From positions 16,472 to 80,471 of the forward strand of contig NZ_MBKP01000027.1 in NCBI RefSeq assembly GCF_002243045.1: a stretch of DNA of 64,000 bases, read 5' to 3'. The DNA comes from Methanolobus psychrotolerans (GTDB lineage Archaea; Halobacteriota; Methanosarcinia; Methanosarcinales; Methanosarcinaceae). The stretch's first letter is position 1, and each line of letters starts with the position of its first letter. Both the position numbers and the translations under genes were made by a program. Positions 47,550 to 57,161 of this stretch are shown here, piece by piece. A model generated the notes under the pieces. That model did no database searches. It was not told the DNA's origin and saw only the letters and a list, made by a program, of their open reading frames with translations.

Positions 47550-48215
47550 ATGCAAAACAGCACATATATCCATAAATCTGCAAAACTGTACGGATCCAGC
47601 CGCATAGGCAACAACTCGGTAGTCCTTGAAAATGTCATCCTCGGGTATCCCCAGCATAATATACTGATGGAGATTACAAAAGCAGGCATTGAGATAGAAG
47701 AATATGATTATCCAGGGTCAGATATCGGAAGTAACGCCTTTATCAGAGCCGGTGCCACTATCTTCAGCAACGTCATGGCAGGGAATAATTTCAGAACCGG
47801 GCATAATGCCATGATCCGGGAAAATACTATAATAGGAGATAATGTGCTAATTGGCACTAATGTTATTATTGACGGCAACGTCAGCATAGGCAACAATGTC
47901 AGCATCCAGGGTAATGTTTACATTCCGACGCATGTGACCATAGAAGATAAGGTTTTCATAGGACCCTGCGCTGTGCTGGCCAATGACCGGTACCCCATCA
48001 GAGGAGAATACCACCCCGAAGGACCAATACTCAGGAAAGGTGCGTCAATTGGAGCAAATGCCACCCTCATACCAGGGGTTGAGATAGGAGAAGGCGCAAT
48101 GGTAGCTGCCGGGGCACTGGTTACAAAGGATGTGCCTGCATGGAAACTGGCAATTGGCTGTCCTGCAAAGATAGTAGACCTTCCTGAAAAACTGGAACTT
48201 TTAAACAGCATATAA
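47550..48215 (+). CDS. wbpD: Hexapeptide N-acetyltransferase, WbpD-like
   Basis: A 221-residue left-handed beta-helix protein with repeated [IV]G-type hexapeptides ([37 protein letters not shown]). It matches WbpD/WlbB, which N-acetylates UDP-GlcNAc3NA. Frames open at GTG 47532 and ATG 47538, but GGTGGG before the ATG at 47550 supports that start. First gene of the UDP-diacetamidouronate cluster. Confidence 0.88.
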   Translation: MQNSTYIHKSAKLYGSSRIGNNSVVLENVILGYPQHNILMEITKAGIEIEEYDYPGSDIGSNAFIRAGATIFSNVMAGNNFRTGHNAMIRENTIIGDNVLIGTNVIIDGNVSIGNNVSIQGNVYIPTHVTIEDKVFIGPCAVLANDRYPIRGEYHPEGPILRKGASIGANATLIPGVEIGEGAMVAAGALVTKDVPAWKLAIGCPAKIVDLPEKLELLNSI

Positions 48216-48281
48216 TACCTGCATAAGGCAAAGTGTTACATTTTGAGTACATTTGATCAACAATATGAGAAACGTGATATC

Positions 48282-49367
48282 ATGATACCCATTGCAAAAC
48301 CACAGCTTGACGATGCTGAGATACAGGCCGTCAGCGATGTACTGCGCTCGGGAATAATAGCCGAAGGACAGCGCGTGGCAGAATTCGAACAGGCTTTTGC
48401 CGAATATACAGGCACAGAACATGCAGTAGCAGTTAATTCCGGCACTGCAGCCCTGCATGCTGCTTTACTTGCCCATGGCATCGGCAGGGGTGATGAGGTA
48501 ATCACCAGTTCCTTTAGTTTCATAGCCACTGCCAATTCAGTACTTTTCACCGGTGCAAAACCGGTATTTGCAGATATCCGGGCCGATACGTTCAATCTTG
48601 ACCCACAACTTATAGAAGAAATGATCACTCCGGCAACAAAAGCTATCATGCCCGTGCATCTCTACGGCCAGCCTGCAGACATGGACGCTATAAATGATAT
48701 CGTAGAGGAACATGACCTTATACTGATAGAGGATGCGTGCCAGGCACATGGAGCTGCTTACAATCGAAAGAAGGTTGGTTCTTTTGGGACCGGAGCATTC
48801 AGTTTCTATCCGACCAAGAACATGACGACAAGTGAAGGTGGTATCATAACTACCAATAACCGTGGTGTTGCTGACAAAGCACGCATGATACGCTCACACG
48901 GTTCAAAACAACGTTACCTGCACGAGATGCTCGGGTACAACCTGCGTATGACAGATATCTCTGCGGCAATTGGCCTCGTACAGCTTAAGAAACTGCCCGA
49001 ATATACGGCCAGAAGGCAGCATAATGCTAAATTGCTCACAGAAGGCATCAGGGATATTGAAAGCATAGAATGCCCGGTGATCACAGAGAGGTGCAACCAT
49101 GTCTTCCACCAATATACCATTCGCACCCGCAACCGTGACGAACTGGCAGACCATCTCAAAAACAACGGCATAGGTACGGGCATCTATTATCCGATACCCA
49201 TCCACAAGCAGCCATATTACAGGGAGATCGGGTACAACGACAACCTGCTGGTAACAGAACGGGCCTCCCGGGAAGTGCTCTCTCTGCCGGTGCACCCGGG
49301 AGTTACCGATGAGGACATTGCCACCATAAGCAATACCATCAGGGACTGGAGTGATCCCAGATGCTGA
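48282..49367 (+). CDS. wbpE: DegT/DnrJ-family sugar aminotransferase, WbpE-like
   Basis: A 361-residue PLP sugar transaminase (IAKPQLDDAEIQAVSDVLRSG, AVNSGTAALHAALLA, PLP lysine in FYPTKNMTTSEGG). It fits WbpE, which adds the 3-amino group using glutamate. The frame extends to a TTG at 48243, but the ATG at 48282 behind GTGATATC is preferred. It overlaps the next gene by seven bases. Confidence 0.9.
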   Translation: MIPIAKPQLDDAEIQAVSDVLRSGIIAEGQRVAEFEQAFAEYTGTEHAVAVNSGTAALHAALLAHGIGRGDEVITSSFSFIATANSVLFTGAKPVFADIRADTFNLDPQLIEEMITPATKAIMPVHLYGQPADMDAINDIVEEHDLILIEDACQAHGAAYNRKKVGSFGTGAFSFYPTKNMTTSEGGIITTNNRGVADKARMIRSHGSKQRYLHEMLGYNLRMTDISAAIGLVQLKKLPEYTARRQHNAKLLTEGIRDIESIECPVITERCNHVFHQYTIRTRNRDELADHLKNNGIGTGIYYPIPIHKQPYYREIGYNDNLLVTERASREVLSLPVHPGVTDEDIATISNTIRDWSDPRC

Positions 49368-50299
49368 GGGTTGGGGTTATCGGCGCCGGAGCGATGGGAA
49401 AGAACCACATACGTATCTACAGTGAAATGCCGGGTGTGGAACTTGCAGGCATATCGGACATCGACCGGGAGCTTGTGGAAGGGCTTGCATTGCAATATGA
49501 TACAAAGGCTTTCACGGATTACAGGGAAATGCTGGCACAGGGACTGGACGCAGTGAGCATAGTTGTTCCCACAAAGATGCACCGGCAGGTGGCCATAGAA
49601 GCCATTGAGGCCGGAGCACATGTGCTTGTGGAAAAACCAATCGCAGACACTGTTGAGAATGCAGAGGCTATAATCAGGGCTGCTAAAAGTAACAACCGCC
49701 TTGTAATGGTAGGACATATCGAGAGATTCAATCCCGCGGTTATCAAACTTAAGGAAATTATTGATTCCGGCCTGCTGGGTAAGATAGTATCCATATCCAC
49801 CACCAGGGTCGGACCCTATAATCCAAGGATAAGGGATGTAGGAGTCATACTTGATATCGGCGTGCATGACATTGACATAATATCATTCCTTTATGGCACA
49901 CATGTGAACCAGGTCTACGCTGTTGCAGGCGCAGACATTCATTCATTTGAGGACCATGCAACCATTCACATGCGTCTGGACCATGAGTTCTCCGGGCTTG
50001 TGGAAGTGAACTGGCTGACCCCGCATAAAGTGAGAAAGCTCACAGCCCTTGGCGTTGGTGGTGTTGCTTATCTGGACTACATTGACCAGACGGTGGAACT
50101 GCATGACAGTGGCTGGGTAAGGAAAGCAAAGATAGAGCCCAAAGAGCCCCTGAAGAATGAACTTGAATACTTCATTGATTGCATTAACAAAGGAAAACAA
50201 CCTGAACCTTCCGGAATGGACGGCAAGCATGCTCTGAAAGTAAGCCTGGCTGCCATCAGTTCCTATAAGGAAGCAAAATTAGTAGAAATTGAAGAGTGA
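49361..50299 (+). CDS. wbpB: Gfo/Idh/MocA-family dehydrogenase, WbpB-like
   Basis: A 312-residue oxidoreductase: nucleotide-binding RVGVIGAGAMGKNHI, the EKP motif in HVLVEKPIADT, and DIGVHDIDIISFLYG in the active site. In this context it oxidises C3 of UDP-GlcNAcA (WbpB). Start overlaps wbpE by seven bases; wbpA follows after five. Confidence 0.88.
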   Translation: MLRVGVIGAGAMGKNHIRIYSEMPGVELAGISDIDRELVEGLALQYDTKAFTDYREMLAQGLDAVSIVVPTKMHRQVAIEAIEAGAHVLVEKPIADTVENAEAIIRAAKSNNRLVMVGHIERFNPAVIKLKEIIDSGLLGKIVSISTTRVGPYNPRIRDVGVILDIGVHDIDIISFLYGTHVNQVYAVAGADIHSFEDHATIHMRLDHEFSGLVEVNWLTPHKVRKLTALGVGGVAYLDYIDQTVELHDSGWVRKAKIEPKEPLKNELEYFIDCINKGKQPEPSGMDGKHALKVSLAAISSYKEAKLVEIEE

Positions 50300-50304
50300 T
50301 CATA

Positions 50305-51738
50305 ATGAGCCAAAAACTTGAGACGATATTGAACGGGAAAGGCCCCATCAAAAAGATCGGCGTCATTGGTATGGGATATGTGGGTATCCCTGCTGCAGCA
50401 TTGTTCGCTGATTCTGATAAATTTGACCATGTGCTTGGATTCCAGCGGGATTCTGCTTCATCCGGTTACAAAATAGAAATGCTTAACCGTGGAGAGAGCC
50501 CGCTTAAGGGAGAAGAGCCGGGCCTTGAGGAACTGCTGAAAAAGGTAGTTGATGCAGGCAAGTTCGAATGCACACCTGATTTTTCAAGAATATCCGAAGT
50601 GGATGCCATTACCCTGGCCATACAGACACCTTTTGCAGACTCTAAAGCACTTGAACCGGACTTTGGGGCACTTAAGGACGGTATCCGCAATGTCGGTAAG
50701 TACCTCAGATCAGGCATGCTTGTGGTATTAGAATCCACTATCACGCCGGGAACCACCGAAACCATGGCCCGGGATATACTGGAAGAGGAGTCTGGTCTGA
50801 TAGCAGGCGAGGACTTCGCACTTGCTCATGCTCCTGAGAGGGTAATGGTGGGCAGGCTGCTCCGTAATATACAGGAACATGACCGCATTGTCGGAGGTAT
50901 TGACCAGCCAAGTACAGACAGGGCAGTGGAACTTTACAGTCCCGTACTCACAAAAGGTAAGGTCATAGCCATGAGCGCTACTGCAGCTGAGGTAACAAAG
51001 ACAGCTGAGAACACGTTCAGGGACCTGCAGATAGCCGCAGCTAACCAGCTTGCGCTCTACTGCGAATCCATGGGCATCAATGTATATGATGTCAGGAATG
51101 GGATCGATAGCCTCAAAGGAGAAGGCATTACCAGGGCCATACTCTGGCCTGGAGCCGGTGTTGGCGGCCACTGCCTTACCAAGGACACATATCACCTTGA
51201 ACGGGGAGTAAAACTGGGAGTTGAAGCACTTGACTATCCGCAGGACGCAGAGTCTATCTATGTACTTGCACGCAGGGTCAATGATTTCATGCCTGTGCAC
51301 ATGTACAACCTTACAGTTGCTGCGCTTAAGAGGATTGGCAAGGACATTAAAGATTCGAAGATAGCCATGCTTGGATGGGCTTTCATCAACGATTCAGACG
51401 ATGCACGCAACCCCCCTTCAGAACCCTACAGGGATATGATCATTGCAGCAGGTGCAGACCTGCGTGTCCACGACCCCCATGTATTGAACTATCCGGATTT
51501 AGAGATACATAAGAACATAAATGAAGTTATTTCAGGATCTGACGCTGTTGTTATATTCACCGGCCACAAAGAGTACTTCAGCCTGAAGCCTGATGAAATA
51601 AAGAAACTTACAGGTAATGAACACACTGTGATCATAGACGGAAGGAATGTCATAGATCCTGACCTTTACATTGATGCAGGATTTGTGTACAAAGGAATCG
51701 GCAGAGGAGACAAGAACAGACACGAGATAGTAAATTAG
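50305..51738 (+). CDS. wbpA: UDP-N-acetylhexosamine 6-dehydrogenase, WbpA/WecC-like
   Basis: A 477-residue UDP-sugar dehydrogenase: KIGVIGMGYVGIPAAALFAD, VVLESTITPGTTETM and the catalytic cysteine in GAGVGGHCLTKDTYH. Given its neighbours it most likely makes UDP-GlcNAcA from UDP-GlcNAc; a UDP-ManNAc dehydrogenase is the alternative. GTGATC at 50296 is the ribosome site for the ATG at 50305. Confidence 0.9.
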   Translation: MSQKLETILNGKGPIKKIGVIGMGYVGIPAAALFADSDKFDHVLGFQRDSASSGYKIEMLNRGESPLKGEEPGLEELLKKVVDAGKFECTPDFSRISEVDAITLAIQTPFADSKALEPDFGALKDGIRNVGKYLRSGMLVVLESTITPGTTETMARDILEEESGLIAGEDFALAHAPERVMVGRLLRNIQEHDRIVGGIDQPSTDRAVELYSPVLTKGKVIAMSATAAEVTKTAENTFRDLQIAAANQLALYCESMGINVYDVRNGIDSLKGEGITRAILWPGAGVGGHCLTKDTYHLERGVKLGVEALDYPQDAESIYVLARRVNDFMPVHMYNLTVAALKRIGKDIKDSKIAMLGWAFINDSDDARNPPSEPYRDMIIAAGADLRVHDPHVLNYPDLEIHKNINEVISGSDAVVIFTGHKEYFSLKPDEIKKLTGNEHTVIIDGRNVIDPDLYIDAGFVYKGIGRGDKNRHEIVN

Positions 51739-51773
51739 AACACAGATAGAACATATGTTTTTAAAGATCAGGG

Positions 51774-52370
51774 TTATCCCTGATCACCTTTGCTCTTTTT
51801 CCTTCGCAGGTTCATAAGTAGTAATATCACGAAAATGATCTGGGCGAGTGTCACTCCGATACCATCAGCAAGCAGGTCGTGTATACTGGAAGTTCGTCCC
51901 GGTACAAGTGACTGGTGGAACTCATCTGTTATTCCATAGATTATACCAAGCATCACGGCAAAAACGGCAGCGTATTTTTTCAGCACCACATGTTCAGAGT
52001 GCCTGAATGTTAGGTGAAGCAGTACACCAAGACCAAAATACAGGATCATATGGGCTACTTTATCCATATTATGATACCCATACTCTGCTATATCAATAAA
52101 AAAACCCAGACCTATGTATTTGAGAAGAGCTGCCAGCTCATACATAATGGGTATCTTGAATATAGAAGATGGAACACCAAGGTCGGACTGGGATGACAGG
52201 TAGAAGATAAAGCCTGCATATAGTACAGTAAGGGCAATGAAAATGTATTTCTTGTTCTTGCGGTAATCAAAGCGCTGTATGCAGGAAACAAGATTAAGGA
52301 AAGCCTGCAGAATAAAGAGGGTATGAAGTGCCAGATAAGCAACATACCTGTTTTTTTTTAAGTCGCACAT
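51774..52370 (-). CDS. VanZ-family membrane protein
   Basis: A 198-residue protein with about five helices. The VanZ signature is visible: DKVAHMILYFGLGVLLH and TDEFHQSLVPGRTSSIHDLLADGIG. Function of archaeal VanZ proteins is unknown; in bacteria VanZ gives low-level teicoplanin resistance. It is convergent with the wbp operon. Confidence 0.9.
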   Translation of the reverse strand: MCDLKKNRYVAYLALHTLFILQAFLNLVSCIQRFDYRKNKKYIFIALTVLYAGFIFYLSSQSDLGVPSSIFKIPIMYELAALLKYIGLGFFIDIAEYGYHNMDKVAHMILYFGLGVLLHLTFRHSEHVVLKKYAAVFAVMLGIIYGITDEFHQSLVPGRTSSIHDLLADGIGVTLAQIIFVILLLMNLRRKKSKGDQG

Positions 52371-52419
52371 ATGATCCTAGTATTATATGAGTGGCAAAGT
52401 AAAAGAATTATCCGGTAAT

Positions 52420-53319
52420 TCAGCCTACTATCTCTTCAAGGCCTTTGTAAAGGTCTTTTTTTGGTTCAAACCCGATGCTTTTTGCCTTGGAAATATCGGA
52501 GTAGCTATCCTTTATATCGCCTGGCATTGCATCCCTGAACTCTATTTCCATGTCCTTGCCAAAGATGTCCATTACCATATGTGCAAGTTCATCAATGCGT
52601 GTTACTTTACCGGTGCCCACATTGTAGACCTCGCCATTATCCCCATGCCCGTTTGCCAGCAACATGAGCATATCTACAACATCATGGGCAGAAACAAAAT
52701 CCCTGGTGTTGGAACCATCCCCGAAGATGACAGGAGGCATATCCTGCCTTACACGACCTATGAATTTGGAAATGACACCTGAATAAGGATTGGAAGGGTC
52801 CTGCCTGGGACTGTAGATGTTAAAAGGCCTGATGCAGACAGATGGCAGGCCATAGGCCTTGTGATACATACAGCAATATCTTTCACCGCAGAACTTACTG
52901 GCACCATAAGGCGACATAGGATCCTGAGGATGTTTCTCATCAACCGGGAGGTACTCAGGATTGCCATAGACTGCAGCCGAACTGATGTAAATGAACCTCT
53001 CAAGGTTGCCAAAACGTGCACCTTCCAGCAGGTTGATGGTTCCAAAAACGTTATTATCGGCATCAAATACAGGATCGTCCATAGATTTTGCAACGCTTAT
53101 CTGGGCTGCAGTGTGAATAATTATGTCGTTTTCACCAGCCAGTTCTTTTGCCATGGGGGATCTGATGTCTTCTTTTACAAAATGAATGTTATCAGCAAGT
53201 TCAGGCTCTTTCCCTGAGGAAAGGTTGTCAAGGACCGTGACCTCAAAGTCATTGTGCATGCTGTCAACAAGATAGCTGCCTATCTGACCTACACCGCCGG
53301 TTATAAGAACCTTCTTCAT
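52420..53319 (-). CDS. NAD-dependent sugar-nucleotide epimerase/dehydratase
   Basis: A 299-residue extended SDR: MKKVLITGGVGQIGSYLVD (GxxGxxG), the YGASKFCGE catalytic YxxxK and RPFNIYSPRQDPSNPYSGVI. It resembles UDP-glucose/UDP-GlcNAc 4-epimerases; exact substrate unresolved. It sits between the wbp genes and the polyprenyl transferase, fitting surface glycan synthesis. Confidence 0.88.
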   Translation of the reverse strand: MKKVLITGGVGQIGSYLVDSMHNDFEVTVLDNLSSGKEPELADNIHFVKEDIRSPMAKELAGENDIIIHTAAQISVAKSMDDPVFDADNNVFGTINLLEGARFGNLERFIYISSAAVYGNPEYLPVDEKHPQDPMSPYGASKFCGERYCCMYHKAYGLPSVCIRPFNIYSPRQDPSNPYSGVISKFIGRVRQDMPPVIFGDGSNTRDFVSAHDVVDMLMLLANGHGDNGEVYNVGTGKVTRIDELAHMVMDIFGKDMEIEFRDAMPGDIKDSYSDISKAKSIGFEPKKDLYKGLEEIVG

Positions 53320-53420
53320 GAACCTAGGAGGGTAAACTAACTATATAAAATCGACCTATATCCCAGATAAAATAAAAGAATAATGTAATAACCTCAAATT
53401 CAAAAATAAAAGATCATTAC

Positions 53421-53579
53421 TTAACAAACCATCTTGACCTGATTTATGTCTCTGGAAACTGCCCCGAAAGTTGCACGCTCCATACAATGAAGAGTACAGA
53501 ACATCTCTTCACGGGCACATTTTTCATAAACATATATAGGACTACCGCACATTGCGCATTTCTTCTCTACTAATTTCAT
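53421..53579 (-). CDS. Small cysteine-rich (zinc-binding) protein, 52 residues
   Basis: Frame from ATG 53579 to TAA 53421, with AGGTGGT upstream as ribosome site. The product, KKCAMCGSPIYVYEKCAREE followed by MFCTLHCMERATF, has CxxC, a lone C and a second CxxxC; a compact zinc-binding fold is likely. It has its own spacing and lies 101 bases upstream of the epimerase gene. No function known. Confidence 0.7.
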   Translation of the reverse strand: MKLVEKKCAMCGSPIYVYEKCAREEMFCTLHCMERATFGAVSRDINQVKMVC

Positions 53580-53923
53580 AAGTACCACCTTAAGAATGCC
53601 ACTTTAATGCACACATAGTGCACATATAAGAGCATTAACTATTATATCACGACAATAACCCAATTGTCAAATTCTATTAGGATGATACTACTATATAAAT
53701 TTATGTCTGATGCAATAAATGATGCTCATCATAATGATCAAAAATAAGATTTAAATAATATGGGAAAGATTATTATATAAACATTATCATTTCTAAAACG
53801 GTTAGGATAGAGCGAACATAATTATAATACGTTTCCCAATCAGCAGCAGATACATATATGAATAAAAGCATGCAATGTAGATTTTAGGAAGAATCGTATT
53901 TATAGAAAACAGGGGATTTGAAT
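53580..53923. other. Spacer before the polyprenyl sugar transferase
   Basis: A 344-bp AT-rich stretch, with promoter-like runs such as ATTATATAAACATTATC near 53772. It separates divergent genes. No hairpin, RNA gene or repeat stands out. Confidence 0.4.
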
Positions 53924-54904
53924 ATGCTGGATCTGGAATCACCATCGACACTAGTAGCCTTAGTTCTTGCAAGCAGCTTTCTAGTGCCTTTTATTGCAAC
54001 TTATATTTCAATGCCATATTTCATAAAAAAACTGGTAGAAAGAGGTATCATTGCAAGGGATTACTACAAAAAAGAAGTGACCATGATCCCGGAAAGAGGG
54101 GGCATTGCCATCCTTCTGGTTGCAATGGTATGTTTTTCACTGAATACGCTGTTTTTTAAATTCTCAACAACAAACTATGTTGTCCTCATAGTAATAGCCA
54201 TGTTCGGGTTATTTGGAATACTGGACGATATGATCGACATTGGTAGGGTAACAAAACTCCTTCTTATGTATTACTGCTCTTACCCATTAATACAATATGC
54301 CACACATACCGCATTTACACTCCCCAACATAGGCAACATTGAACTTGGTATTCTTTACCTGCAGTTCATAGTGCCCACATACGTACTGGTGGCATCCAAC
54401 CTTGTGAACATGCATTCCGGTTTTAATGGCCTGTCTTCGGGACTTTCAATAATAGTGCTTATAGCCCTCATTACAAAATCGGTCCTGATAGGAGATGTTG
54501 ACAATATCTTTGCAGTGGTGAGCATAACAGGAGCAACACTTGGATACTTCATGTACGACAGATACCCTTCACACATATTCTGGGGAAATGTAGGCTCCCT
54601 TACCATAGGAGCAGCGATTGGGGCTATTATAGTGATACAGGGATTCATCGTCAGCGGTTTTATCATGCTGATCCCTCACACCGTGAACTTCCTCATGTAT
54701 GCCTACTGGAGAGTTATGAAATTCCCTGAAGCAAAGTTTGGAAAGGAAAGGGAAGATGGCACCCTGGAAGTACCTAACCCGCTCACACTGAAATGGGTAC
54801 TGCCCTATTATTACAGGGTCACCGAGAAACAGGCCACCTGGGCTATGTATGCACTTACAGCAGTGTTCTGTGTAATGGGCGTGTTGTTGCCTGGAAGGAT
54901 CTAG
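53924..54904 (+). CDS. aglH: Polyprenyl-phosphate GlcNAc-1-phosphate transferase (MraY/AglH type)
   Basis: A 326-residue membrane enzyme with about ten helices. Characteristic loops are MIPERGGIAILLVA, FGILDDMIDIGRVTK (catalytic DDxxD-like region), NLVNMHSGFNGLSSG, and FWGNVGSLTIGA. The family links a sugar-1-phosphate to dolichyl or polyprenyl phosphate, the first step of N-glycan assembly. The best start is ATG 53924 behind AGGGGAT. Confidence 0.9.
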   Translation: MLDLESPSTLVALVLASSFLVPFIATYISMPYFIKKLVERGIIARDYYKKEVTMIPERGGIAILLVAMVCFSLNTLFFKFSTTNYVVLIVIAMFGLFGILDDMIDIGRVTKLLLMYYCSYPLIQYATHTAFTLPNIGNIELGILYLQFIVPTYVLVASNLVNMHSGFNGLSSGLSIIVLIALITKSVLIGDVDNIFAVVSITGATLGYFMYDRYPSHIFWGNVGSLTIGAAIGAIIVIQGFIVSGFIMLIPHTVNFLMYAYWRVMKFPEAKFGKEREDGTLEVPNPLTLKWVLPYYYRVTEKQATWAMYALTAVFCVMGVLLPGRI

Positions 54905-55033
54905 AGTTTCTGCTATGAACAGGACCCGAAGATACCCGTCCTTGACAGACTTTATGGAACATGCCGCCTGCGGCGGATTGTTGCATAGTATGCACCTCAT
55001 GCACGATTCGTTGGGCTGAAACAAAAATGGATA
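54905..55033. other. GC-richer gene-free link before the repeat array
   Basis: This stretch differs in composition from its surroundings and has a short palindrome GCCGCCTGCGGCGG near 54963. On the minus strand about 40 codons starting at 55024 encode a cysteine motif (SCMRCILCNN) before running antisense into the transferase. This could be a decayed small gene or chance. Confidence 0.3.
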
Positions 55034-56677
55034 ATATGTGGAATCTGTGTCTGAAGATGGGGAGTTACATTAAACAGTGGTATTGGGAATTATTTTTTTT
55101 CGACACTGATTAACACTGATTTACACAGATTTGAGATTGAATTGGTTTTGTGTACCAATTCAGGGGCGTGTTGACATAGTATTCTCTACATCTGTCATCA
55201 TCCAAAATCTGTGTTAATCTGTGGAATCTGTGTCTGAAGATGGGGAGTTACATTAAACGGTGGTATTGGGAATTATTTTTTTTCGACACTGATTAACACT
55301 GATTTACACAGATTTGAGATTGAAGTGGTTTTGTGTACCAATTCTGGGGATTTATGTTGACATAGTATTCCCTACATATGTCATCATCCAAAATCTGTGT
55401 TAATCTGTGGAATCTGTGTCTGAAAATGGGGAGTTACATTAAACTGTAGTATTGGGAATTATGTTTTTTTAGACACTGATTTACACAGATTTGAGCTTGA
55501 AGTGGTTTTGTGTACCAATTCAGGGGTGTGTTGACGTAGTATTCCCTACATCTTTCATCATCCAAAATCTGTGTTAATCTGTGGAATCTGTGTCTGAAGA
55601 TGGGGAGTTACAGTAAACGGTGGTATTGGGAATTATTTTTTTTCGACACTGATTAACACTGATTTACACAGATTTGAGCTTGAACTGGTTTTGTGCACCA
55701 ATTCAGGGGTGTGTTGACATAGTATTCTCTACATCTGTCATCATCCAAAATCTGTGTTAATCTGTGGAATCTGTGTCTGAAAATGGAGATTTACATTAAA
55801 CTGATATATTGGGAATTATTTTTTTTCGACACTGATTAACACTGATTTACACAGATTTGAGATTGAAGTGGTTTTGTGTACCAATTCAGGGGCGTGTTGA
55901 CATAGTATTCTCTACATCTGTCATCATCCAAAATCTGTGTTAATCTGTGGAATCTGTGTCTGAAGATGGGGAGTTACATTAAACGGTGGTATTGGGAATT
56001 GCTTTTTTCGACACTGATTAACACTGATTTACACAGATTTGAGCTTGAAGTGGTTTTGTGTACCAATTCAGGGGCGTGTTGACATAGTATTCTCTACATC
56101 TGTCATCATCCAAGATCTGTGTTAATCTGTGGAATCTGTGTCTGAAAATGGAGATTTACATTAAAATGTAAGGAATTATTATTTTTAGACGCTGATTAAC
56201 ACTGATTTACACAGATTTGAACTTGAAGTGGTTTTGTGTACCAATTCTGGGGATTTATGTTGACATAGTATTCTCTACATCTGTCATCATCCAAGATCTG
56301 TGTTAATCTGTGGAATCTGTGTCTGAAGATGGGGAGTTACAGTAAACGGTGGTATTGGGAATTATTTTTTTTCGACACTGATTAACACTGATTTACACAG
56401 ATTTGAACTTGAAGTGGTTTTGTGTACCAATTCTGGGGATTTATGTTGACATAGTATTCCCTACATATGTCATCATCCAAAATCTGTGTTAATCTGTGGA
56501 ATCTGTGTCTGAAAATGGAGATTTACATTAAAATGTAAGGAATTATTATTTTTAGACGCTGATTAACACTGATTTACACAGATTTGAACTTGAAGTGGTT
56601 TTGTGTACCAATTCAGGGGATTTATGTTGACATAGTATTCTCTACATCTGTCATCATCCAAGATCTGTGTTAATCTG
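55034..56677. repeat. Interspersed tandem array 1 (nine units, ~173-187 bp)
   Basis: Nine units begin with GACACTGATTAACACTGATT-like sequence at 55102, 55285, 55472, 55645, 55828, 56010, 56188, 56374 and 56555. Each has a left arm of three decamers (ACACTGATTA, ACACTGATTT, ACACAGATTT), a core of about 85 bp with GGTTTTGTGTACCAATTC and GACATAGTATTC, and a right arm AATCTGTGTTAATCTGTGG that is nearly complementary to the left. No long frame crosses the array. Confidence 0.95.
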
Positions 56678-56757
56678 CATCTAATGACATTACTGATCCA
56701 TAATACCCTACTTCATGATCTATGAAACGGAACACACTCAATGTTGATGAAAGACAT

Positions 56758-57138
56758 TTATTTTTGTGCATCCATTACGCGACGTTTTATTTGAACGGAT
56801 TTACCAAAATTTATTACAAGCCCTACTTCAATACCAGTTGCTTTAAGATAATTAACAAGTTGAACCTCATGGATACTTGATAATTCCTTAATAGCTTTAA
56901 TTTCAACAATTACTTTACCGTCGACAATGATATCAGCGATGTAATCTCCAACGATTTCCCCATTGTAATGTACCTTAATGGGTTTTTCAATATAATATGA
57001 AATATCAAGTGCTTTCAATTCAATAGCCAGAGAATTCTGATAAACCTTCTCTAAGAAACCAGAGCCAAGAGTGTTATGCACCTTATATGCAGCTCCGATT
57101 ATTTTTTCAGTTGTATCTTCATACTTATAATTTTCCAT
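56758..57138 (-). CDS. GxxExxY-family protein (PD-(D/E)XK-nuclease-like)
   Basis: A 126-residue protein. The namesake motif is LGSGFLEKVYQNSL, with a nuclease-like core GEIVGDYIADIIVDGKVIVEIKA holding D, E and K residues. The family is widespread with no known function; the fold resembles PD-(D/E)XK nucleases. An N-terminal extension to 57336 is composed of repeat sequence; the ATG at 57138 behind GGAAGGAAATG is the likely start. It stands alone between two repeat arrays. Confidence 0.88.
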   Translation of the reverse strand: MENYKYEDTTEKIIGAAYKVHNTLGSGFLEKVYQNSLAIELKALDISYYIEKPIKVHYNGEIVGDYIADIIVDGKVIVEIKAIKELSSIHEVQLVNYLKATGIEVGLVINFGKSVQIKRRVMDAQK

Positions 57139-57161
57139 AAATATCATTTCCTTCCAACCCA

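Noticed and set aside
54569..55024. A 151-residue minus-strand protein
   Set aside because: Most of it is antisense to the polyprenyl transferase; only the first 40 codons lie outside, kept as a weak finding.
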